The notes under the pieces: model-generated | Database searches by the model: none | What the model saw: the letters and a program-made list of their open reading frames with translations, nothing else | What the model was told of the DNA's origin: nothing | Made by a program: the position numbers and the translations under genes | In this document: positions 1 through 5,425 of the stretch, piece by piece | Layout of the letters: each line of letters opens with the position of its first letter | Position numbering within the stretch: position 1 is the first letter of the stretch | Origin: CAYXVB01 sp964467785 | Lineage (GTDB): Bacteria; Bdellovibrionota; UBA1018 | DNA length: 13,271 bases | Reading direction: 5' to 3' | NCBI GenBank assembly: GCA_964467785.1 | Contig: CAYXVB010000101.1 | Coordinates: 1-13,271 of the forward strand

Positions 1-34
1 CGTGATCGAGCCGATCGATCTCGGATAGCTCCAT
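1..34 (-). CDS. 5' end of an unidentified gene (runs off the window)
   Basis: An ATG at 34-32 on the minus strand opens a frame reading MELSEIDRLDH to the window edge without a stop. It starts three bases after the TAA of the methyltransferase gene (TAAgccATG), the spacing expected of a following gene in the same operon. The bases before it are A-rich with no strong Shine-Dalgarno, so translational coupling is likely. Eleven residues are too few to name a family. The only support is the open frame and the tight spacing. Confidence 0.45.
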   Translation of the reverse strand, partial: MELSEIDRLDH

Positions 35-37
35 GGC

Positions 38-1009
38 TTATCTTTTTTGAACACTTCGCTTCAAAGATGGATCCTTACGCACGATCACCAGGATGTCCTG
101 CGATCGAGGAAACCAAGATCCGAACAATCCCCAAAAGATCAGGGACGGATTGCGCAGGTAGTGCAGCGGTCGAATCGGGTCAAAGCCCGCATCCATGAAG
201 CCTCCTCCGCTTTGGAACAGTCGGACGAGGAATGCTGAGTTGACGAAGGGAAAGCGCGTGTCGAAATACGAATCGCGCCGACTCGCCAGAAGGCTCCACC
301 CATCCTGAACCATGGCCCACTCAAGTGATCGCTGACTGAAGAGATGCCGGTGATACGGCACATGGAGCGAGTCCAAAGGCGCGAGCGGATCTCTGAGCGA
401 AATGGCCTCCGCGTTGGGAGTGCCGATTGCCAAGACGCCCCCCGGGCGGACCATATCTTTCAGTCTCACCAAGAAGGCATACGGATCGGGATCGTGCTCG
501 AGCACATCTTGCGAGACTACAAAATCGTATTGTCGAGCCAGGACCGAAGGATCCGAGTATCGCTCCGAGGAGTAGGGTTCGAATCCCGCCGCCTGATAAC
601 CCAAGGAGCGCGCGAACTCGACGAAGTAGCCGCTGCCGCAGCCATAATCCAGGAGCGAAGCACCGGGGGCGAGCCCGGCGTCGACCAGGAATTCCAGGCG
701 CTTCTGAAAAATTCTCCGCGCAAAGAAGTCATATTTTTGACGGCGGATCGGATAGTTGGCGTAATAGGTCTCGTATCGGATCTCTTCGAGACAATGCAGG
801 GACTGGCATCGGGCACAGCGCCATACCGTATAGTGCTCGCCCGCGAACTCTCGAACGTTGCATCCGACCCGCACGGCCTCGGCGCACGGAGACTCCCGGG
901 TACGGGTGCCGCAAAGGATACAGACTTGATCGATGTCCAAAAGCATTTCCGGGGACAGAGATTCCGGAGCGCGCAGCGCGGATTTCGGCCCTTTTCGTGA
1001 TCTCAGCAT
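38..1009 (-). CDS. class I SAM-dependent methyltransferase with N-terminal Cys4 zinc-ribbon-like domain
   Basis: Probably a cytoplasmic methyltransferase that uses S-adenosylmethionine on a small molecule or sugar-type substrate; the substrate cannot be read from sequence. The N-terminus carries two CxxC pairs (C30/C33 and C65/C68), a likely structural zinc site common in this group. The Rossmann core follows: motif I LLDYGCGSG at 119-127, the acidic end of strand 2 at E144, SQDVLEHDPDP at 166-176, and the post-motif RPGGVLAIGTPN at 188-199. The HVPYHRHLFS segment (216-225) is typical of Methyltransf_23-type enzymes linked to polysaccharide or lipid modification. A longer frame can begin at a GTG at 1024, but an AGGGAGG Shine-Dalgarno sits 5 bases before the ATG at 1009, so I chose 1009 (323 aa). 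It lies 59 bases after the regulator gene on the same strand and just before another gene start. Confidence 0.85.
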   Translation of the reverse strand: MLRSRKGPKSALRAPESLSPEMLLDIDQVCILCGTRTRESPCAEAVRVGCNVREFAGEHYTVWRCARCQSLHCLEEIRYETYYANYPIRRQKYDFFARRIFQKRLEFLVDAGLAPGASLLDYGCGSGYFVEFARSLGYQAAGFEPYSSERYSDPSVLARQYDFVVSQDVLEHDPDPYAFLVRLKDMVRPGGVLAIGTPNAEAISLRDPLAPLDSLHVPYHRHLFSQRSLEWAMVQDGWSLLASRRDSYFDTRFPFVNSAFLVRLFQSGGGFMDAGFDPIRPLHYLRNPSLIFWGLFGSWFPRSQDILVIVRKDPSLKRSVQKR

Positions 1010-1014
1010 TCGAA

Positions 1015-1021
1015 CCTCCCT
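1015..1021 (-). promoter_or_regulatory. ribosome binding site that fixes the methyltransferase start
   Basis: Reading the minus strand, AGGGAGG is followed by TTCGA and then ATG at 1009. The near-perfect match and 5-base spacing favour that ATG over the in-frame GTG at 1024, which overlaps the Shine-Dalgarno region. Confidence 0.7.
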
Positions 1022-1068
1022 CACCAGGATCAGGGGGCCGGGAGGGATGCAGCAATCGAATCACTGAA

Positions 1069-2127
1069 TTAGCGCAGCGGTGCGCTGCTTTGGAGATCCT
1101 CGAATTCCGTGGCTCCCGTATGCGGGAGCGCACAGATCCGATCGGGCAAGTCGTCGGGGCTGAACATATCCAGGATGAGGACGCGAATCTCCTCGGGCGG
1201 AGCGGCCTCGGTATTCACGAGCTGAATCGCCTCCTCAAAACAAGTGTGGAACTTTTCGGCGATCCGCTTCATGCCCTCCTTTGAAACGGTGAACACCGTG
1301 GCGCATTGAAGATTGGGGCGCTTTTTCGGATTTGCAGCCCCTCCCTCGGTGGCGCTTAAGCGCTTCAAAGAGTGGCGCGTCCAAAAACGCTGCAAACGCG
1401 AGATCGTGGCCCGATCGCCATGACAATTCAAGAAATTGAGATCGGGCGATAATTTGCCACCCGACCACTGGATCTTGCGATGATGGAGCAGCCAATGGAT
1501 CGCCGCACGAACATCCTCCAACGGCATATGAGCGATCCGAGCAATCAACTCATCGCTGTGGGTCGGCAGCTCCTGATATTCCTTGAGGCCCAGGCAAAGC
1601 TGTACGAGCAAAAACTGAGGCACGGAGGAATCATCCAGGATCTCGCGCGTATCAGTTCGAAATCGATCCGCCAACGTGTCGATCCGTTCGATCGGTACGA
1701 TCTTCGATACGAACTGGGCCAGGAACTGGGAGCGCAGATCCATTAACTTGAAAATAATCTCCACGTCCGGCTGGACCGTCCCGGCTATCCAGCGCCGAAG
1801 CACCGAGCTATGGCAATGAAGCTTCTTGGCGAGCTCTTCTATGGACAGGGTCGAATGAAAGCGGAGCAAAATCTTGAACACCTCGGCGGCATTTGAGATG
1901 TCCATATTGACGACCACGAAGACGTCACAGAACGCCTTCTCCACGGATACGTTCAAAGCGGCGCAAAAGTCGTAGAAATCCCGCCACTTCATGCGCGTGG
2001 TTTCCGATTCCCACTTGTGGACGCGATTATAGGAGTATCCAAGAGAACGACTCACGCTGACCTGCGAGCGTTCGCCCCGAAGCGTGAACAGGATTTCGCG
2101 CTTTAATGCGGAATAATCAGTGGACAT
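1069..2127 (-). CDS. transcriptional regulator with two HTH-like segments and a DUF4423/TIGR02147-like C-terminal half
   Basis: A 352-residue soluble protein, probably a DNA-binding regulator. Residues about 8-55 (SQVSVSRSLGYSYNRVHKWE core) look like an XRE/Cro-type helix-turn-helix. A second, similar segment lies at about 94-130 (IEELAKKLHCHSSVLRRWIAG core). Residues about 170-225 fit a winged-helix-like element (VRAAIHWLLHHRKIQ). Residues 230-325, with FWTRHSLKRL and FTVSKEGMKRIAEKF, resemble the DUF4423/TIGR02147 family, which is frequent in Bdellovibrionota and Fibrobacteres. The similarity is from memory of the family pattern and is moderate. It is longer than the roughly 270-280 residues I recall as usual for the family, which fits the extra HTH. 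It is transcribed divergently from the FliF/FliG-like operon across a 139-base AT-rich gap holding an imperfect palindrome, so it may regulate that operon and itself. The effector is unknown. The ATG at 2127 has a poor ribosome site. Confidence 0.7.
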   Translation of the reverse strand: MSTDYSALKREILFTLRGERSQVSVSRSLGYSYNRVHKWESETTRMKWRDFYDFCAALNVSVEKAFCDVFVVVNMDISNAAEVFKILLRFHSTLSIEELAKKLHCHSSVLRRWIAGTVQPDVEIIFKLMDLRSQFLAQFVSKIVPIERIDTLADRFRTDTREILDDSSVPQFLLVQLCLGLKEYQELPTHSDELIARIAHMPLEDVRAAIHWLLHHRKIQWSGGKLSPDLNFLNCHGDRATISRLQRFWTRHSLKRLSATEGGAANPKKRPNLQCATVFTVSKEGMKRIAEKFHTCFEEAIQLVNTEAAPPEEIRVLILDMFSPDDLPDRICALPHTGATEFEDLQSSAPLR

Positions 2128-2266
2128 CCAAGTTTCGATATAGCCGATTCATCGCTACCGGAAAAGAGAGACGCCCGACTTAATACTGGACTTATTTTAA
2201 CAAGTATTGAGTTTTATTGGGCTTTTTGATTAAGTTTTTGCCCGGTTCTTTCGATCAGACTGAGGC
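2128..2266. promoter_or_regulatory. divergent intergenic region, probable promoters for both directions
   Basis: This 139-base gap separates the regulator from the lipoprotein operon and is far richer in A and T than the surrounding coding DNA, especially 2180-2240. Loose promoter-like hexamers exist on the plus strand (TTGAGT at 2207-2212 with TTAAGT at 2230-2235, 17 bases apart) and on the minus strand (TTGTTA near 2203-2198), but none is a good consensus match. The position between divergent genes is the main evidence; exact start sites cannot be assigned. Confidence 0.5.
2190..2205. promoter_or_regulatory. candidate operator: 16-bp imperfect palindrome
   Basis: ACTTATTTTAACAAGT pairs at six of eight positions around its centre. 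It is flanked by a second pair of short inverted arms, AATACT (2182-2187) and AGTATT (2203-2208), which overlaps the right arm. It sits about midway between two divergent genes, one of which encodes an HTH regulator. In AT-rich DNA such a palindrome can occur by chance, so this is only a candidate. Confidence 0.3.
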
Positions 2267-2941
2267 ATGGGTGTGAACCACTTGGGGGCCTCCCCCTGGA
2301 CTCAAACGCTGGCTTGTCTCTTCGTCGTGATCCCGCTCCTCCTCACTGGCGCGGGGTGCGCCTCGGTCTTTTCCGTCAAGAGCGATCCCCTGCAATCGGA
2401 CGTGTTCTACATCGACCCGAAATCCGGGGAAAAAAAGACCCTGGGCAAGACGCCGCTGGAACTACCCACCGCCGAACTGCGCAAAGTCGCGGGCAATGAC
2501 GTCTTCGCGGGCGAGTTTTTCACGATACAGATCGAAAAACAGGGTTTCACGCCCGAGCGGTTTCAGATCCCGTCGACCCGCTTCGGCACTCTCGTGACCG
2601 CGCTCGATGCCAAATTGAAGACGGGCAACGGCCCCAAAGAGGAGCGCCTGGCCAAAAACATCCTCAATCACATCTTTCTTGCGCAGAAAATGGCGAACAC
2701 CGGCCAATTTGAGCGGGCGCAGATCGAGCTCGACAAGGTACTGAGCGAGTCGCCGGATTTCGCAAGGGCGCTGTCCATGCGCGGCAGCATCTACTTCGTG
2801 CAAAAAAACTACGCTGAGGCGCTCAAGGGGTACGAGGAAGCGCTCAAGGCCGATCCGCAGATGGAAGACGCCGTGAAGATGGCGGCCAAAGTCCGCGCGA
2901 TGCAAGGGCCAGGCGCGCGCCCGCGGGGAGGCCGGCCGTGA
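2267..2941 (+). CDS. PEGA-like / TPR lipoprotein
   Basis: An envelope lipoprotein of 224 residues. A hydrophobic stretch (15-27) leads to TGAGC, with C31 as the likely lipidated residue; the -3 position is G rather than the usual L, so the lipobox is not perfect. Residues about 35-118 resemble a PEGA-type beta domain (VKSDPLQSDVFYID, then GKTPLELP, then FTIQIEKQGFTPERF). Residues about 131-200 form two TPR helical hairpins (FERAQIELDKVLSESPDFA and YAEALKGYEEALKADP), a protein-docking surface, and the tail is Gly/Arg/Pro-rich. It is first in a three-gene operon and overlaps the next gene by 4 bases, so it may scaffold the FliF/FliG-like protein in the periplasm. The start is uncertain: GAGG at 2262-2265 is only 1 base from the ATG at 2267 but 7 bases from an in-frame GTG at 2273, which may be the true start. 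Confidence 0.8.
   Translation: MGVNHLGASPWTQTLACLFVVIPLLLTGAGCASVFSVKSDPLQSDVFYIDPKSGEKKTLGKTPLELPTAELRKVAGNDVFAGEFFTIQIEKQGFTPERFQIPSTRFGTLVTALDAKLKTGNGPKEERLAKNILNHIFLAQKMANTGQFERAQIELDKVLSESPDFARALSMRGSIYFVQKNYAEALKGYEEALKADPQMEDAVKMAAKVRAMQGPGARPRGGRP
2925..2931 (+). promoter_or_regulatory. ribosome binding site for the FliF/FliG-like gene
   Basis: GGGGAGG lies inside the end of the lipoprotein gene, 6 bases before the GTG at 2938. It supports a GTG start with a 4-base stop/start overlap, hence translational coupling of the two genes. Confidence 0.6.
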
Positions 2942-4779
2942 GATCCCACCTGCTTTCCATCGCGCTCCTTTGCGTCTCGCTGAGCGCCACTTTGCCCGCG
3001 GCATTTGGCGCGCCGAAAAAACCAGCTGCCGCGACCTCCGCAACGGGACAGGTCGCGCTCCGGCCCGAGGCGCTCAGCGCAAAGGCATTTTTGGAAGATC
3101 TGATGGTGCGGCGCTACAGCCAGAAGCTGTCAACCGTATTGGATCGCACCACCTTCACCCTCGGCGCGCAGCTCGACTTGATCGAGGCCCCTCCCCAAGA
3201 GTTCAAGAGCACGCAAGAGGAACTGGATACCAAGCCCGCCGACTTGCTGCTGGGCACGCTCGATCCTGAGGCGCTCCTCAAAAACTACGCCGGGGCTGAC
3301 GCGGCTGGGGCGGTCCGAGGCTTCCTGGAGAACTACCGAATCAAGACCGTGAATCTCTCGGTAGGGATCAAGGACGACGTGAGCGCCACGGTCAAAGGCG
3401 ATGTCGAAAAATGGCTGGCCGGGCAGCTCAAGGATGAATTCGGTGCCGCCGGCAAAAGCTCCGTCTCGGTGATCCAGACTTCGGAGAAGAAACTGGCTCC
3501 GAAAAACTTCTGGGATTGGCTCAGCCAATTCCAGTCCCTTGCCGGACAGATGGTCCTCGGTCTCGCTCTTTTGCTCGGCGCCATGATCTGGAGCACCGGC
3601 GCGAAGAAATCTAAGTCCGACGTGGCCGGCGAGCTCGCAAGCGCGCCCAGTCCCGCTCCGGCGGCGCCGCCCGTGGAAGCCCACTCAGCGCAGGACAACG
3701 CTGTCGAGGAAGAGGCGCGAAAACACGAGATCATGCAGGCGGAGAATGTCCGCAACGCGAAGGAGATCCGAAAGCTCACCAAGAGCATCGCCCTGCTCCT
3801 GCCGCGGATCGAAAAGGACCTCGAAGGCGTACTTCGCAGCTGGTGCGGCGCTGGCGAGGAAGGCAGGCTCAAAGTCGCTTGCTTCGCGGAAGCCCTCGGC
3901 AAAGATCTGGGCAAGCTCCCCATCCCAGTGGATGCCATTGGGGACCTGACCAAAGTCTTTTCACGAATGGCGGCGCTCGCTTCCAACGAAAAGCGGGACG
4001 CGCTCCAGAAATCCTATTGGGACATGCTATCGGTGCTCAATCTGGGACTCGAAGCCCTGAACCAACCGTTCAGCTACCTAGGGTCCGTGAAAATCGACAC
4101 TCTGAGCACTCTCCTCCTCGAGGAGAATCCGCGGATGAAGACACTGGTCGCTTTCAATATGCCAGACGAACTGCGGGAGCGCTATATGGCCACGCTGACT
4201 CCGGAGCAGAAGAAGGAGCTCGTCGAAACCGCGCTCCGCTTCGACGATCTCCCGGTGAGCGAAGTTCGCTCCCTCGACAATGTCTTCAAGAACCGAATCA
4301 ACCCCGGCGGCAAGAAGGATTTGATTTCGTACAAGTCTTCCTTCACGAAACTCGTAGCTTCTCTGTCGCAAATGGATCAGATCCGGATCGTGGGAAATCA
4401 GAGCGGCGAGTTGATCGAATCGTTCAAGCGGTCCACCGCCTCGCTGGCCTTCCTGCATCAATGGTCGGATGAGAAGCTCTCGATCCTGCTCGGACGCACG
4501 ATGCCGGACGAGCTCCTCGCCTATCTTCGCACGCTTCCGGAGATGAAGGATCGCTTCATTTCGCTCTGTCCTCCGATGACCGCGGAAATGGTCATCGAGG
4601 AATTCGAACGCTCCGACTCGATGAACGACACTGACAAGAACCGACACCTCGCTAGTCTCCTGAATCGGGTCCAAACGATGGTCGACGGCAAAGAGATCCT
4701 CCTCGAGGAGGCCTTCGCCAACCGCGAGTCTGACGACACTCAGAAAGCACAATCTTATGAGATGTCCAAGGCGGCTTAA
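2938..4779 (+). CDS. FliF(RBM3-TM2)-FliG-like fusion membrane protein
   Basis: A 613-residue inner-membrane protein. A signal sequence (1-24, ending AAFGA) precedes a periplasmic domain at about 45-180. Its start (FLEDLM..TTFTLGAQLDL) and end (NLSVGI..VEKWLAGQL..SVSVIQ) follow the third ring-building motif of FliF. The segment NFWDW and a transmembrane helix (about 200-219) match the FliF layout before its second membrane span, and KKSKS after it places the rest in the cytoplasm. A Pro/Ala and charged helical linker (220-290) leads to a FliG-like part. The middle domain (about 378-454) has LLLEENPRM where FliG has its EHPQ motif, and LTPEQKKELVETALRFDDLPVSEV after it. An ARM-C-like stretch (465-505) and a C-terminal torque-type domain (506-592) follow. 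The GTG start overlaps the upstream stop (GTGA) and has GGGGAGG 6 bases before it. By-eye assignment without profile search. In flagella FliF and FliG are usually separate proteins; here no other flagellar gene is nearby. Confidence 0.75.
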   Translation: MRSHLLSIALLCVSLSATLPAAFGAPKKPAAATSATGQVALRPEALSAKAFLEDLMVRRYSQKLSTVLDRTTFTLGAQLDLIEAPPQEFKSTQEELDTKPADLLLGTLDPEALLKNYAGADAAGAVRGFLENYRIKTVNLSVGIKDDVSATVKGDVEKWLAGQLKDEFGAAGKSSVSVIQTSEKKLAPKNFWDWLSQFQSLAGQMVLGLALLLGAMIWSTGAKKSKSDVAGELASAPSPAPAAPPVEAHSAQDNAVEEEARKHEIMQAENVRNAKEIRKLTKSIALLLPRIEKDLEGVLRSWCGAGEEGRLKVACFAEALGKDLGKLPIPVDAIGDLTKVFSRMAALASNEKRDALQKSYWDMLSVLNLGLEALNQPFSYLGSVKIDTLSTLLLEENPRMKTLVAFNMPDELRERYMATLTPEQKKELVETALRFDDLPVSEVRSLDNVFKNRINPGGKKDLISYKSSFTKLVASLSQMDQIRIVGNQSGELIESFKRSTASLAFLHQWSDEKLSILLGRTMPDELLAYLRTLPEMKDRFISLCPPMTAEMVIEEFERSDSMNDTDKNRHLASLLNRVQTMVDGKEILLEEAFANRESDDTQKAQSYEMSKAA

Positions 4780-5392
4780 GGACGGCAGTCCCCTAACCCG
4801 AATCGCGCTGCCGCTATCGCTGGCTTTGATCGCCGCCGCGCCCGCTCACGCAAGCAACTTTCGCCTGGGCGTAGCCCTCGGCCTCGGGGCCGCTGGCATT
4901 GACACCACTGCGACCGTATCCGGAACTTCGACGTCAGTACAGAGAAGCGAAGGCCCCGGCACTCTCGGCTTGTCCTTGGACTACATGGTCAACGACCAGG
5001 TCTCCATCGCGCTCGACCACGAACGCGGCTTTCGAATCGGCCCATTCTCCTCCGGCGTCACCTTCACTGGCCTCACCGGTCGCTGGTTCTTTAAGGGCCC
5101 GATGCCAAGCGTGGCTCAGAAGTCCCCCGAGCAGAGCCAACTCATCATCCATCGCTTTATCCCATTCGTGGGGCTAGGAGCCGGAGTCGCGCAGGGAACA
5201 ATCAGTCGAACCAATGACCAGGTCGCCGAGATTTCGGCCTCCGCGGTCTACTTCGGCTATCGCATCGGGGCGGAGTACCAGTTGCTTCCCGGATTGGTCC
5301 TGCGCCCGGAAATCCACCACTCTTTCACGATGATGTACCCCGGCCAGCTCTCCCTCCTCGCATTACAGTGCGGCGCCCTCTTTTTCTTCTGA
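4757..5392 (+). CDS. outer-membrane beta-barrel protein
   Basis: A 211-residue predicted outer-membrane protein of unknown substrate. A positively charged N-terminus is followed by a hydrophobic signal core and an AHA cleavage site at 30-32. The mature part consists of alternating amphipathic strands with glycine turns: FRLGVALGLGAAGI, GTLGLSLDYMV, TGLTGRWFF, FVGLGAGVAQG, VYFGYRIGAEYQLL and LRPEIHHSF. It ends in aromatic residues (ALFFF), as barrel substrates of the Bam machinery do. The size fits a small barrel of about eight strands, as in the OMP_b-brl/OmpW-like groups; the exact family is not clear. The ATG overlaps the end of the FliF/FliG-like gene by 23 bases and has no good ribosome site of its own, so coupled translation is likely. 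As the last gene of the operon it could give the putative complex an outer-membrane partner. Confidence 0.8.
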   Translation: MRCPRRLKDGSPLTRIALPLSLALIAAAPAHASNFRLGVALGLGAAGIDTTATVSGTSTSVQRSEGPGTLGLSLDYMVNDQVSIALDHERGFRIGPFSSGVTFTGLTGRWFFKGPMPSVAQKSPEQSQLIIHRFIPFVGLGAGVAQGTISRTNDQVAEISASAVYFGYRIGAEYQLLPGLVLRPEIHHSFTMMYPGQLSLLALQCGALFFF

Positions 5393-5425
5393 TTCGCCTG
5401 AGACTCGGGTCGATCATCCCCAACT

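Noticed and set aside
344..1000. Plus-strand frame of 218 codons antisense to the methyltransferase
   Set aside because: No recognisable motif or ribosome site, and the opposite strand has the Cys4 and SAM motifs.
427..1284. Plus-strand open frame of 285 codons opposite the methyltransferase and regulator genes
   Set aside because: It is Arg/Pro/Ser-rich with no domain pattern, spans two clear minus-strand genes, and is what high-GC antisense frames usually look like.
2938..4779. Simple coiled-coil or generic membrane protein as the identity of the 613-residue product
   Set aside because: The ordered match to FliF pre-membrane features and then FliG middle and C-terminal features over more than 300 residues is too specific for a generic helical protein, though it needs a profile search.
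5393..5425. Possible terminator between the convergent barrel and lipoprotein genes
   Set aside because: No convincing GC-rich hairpin followed by a T run on either strand; only short, weak inverted matches such as GACTCGGGTC.
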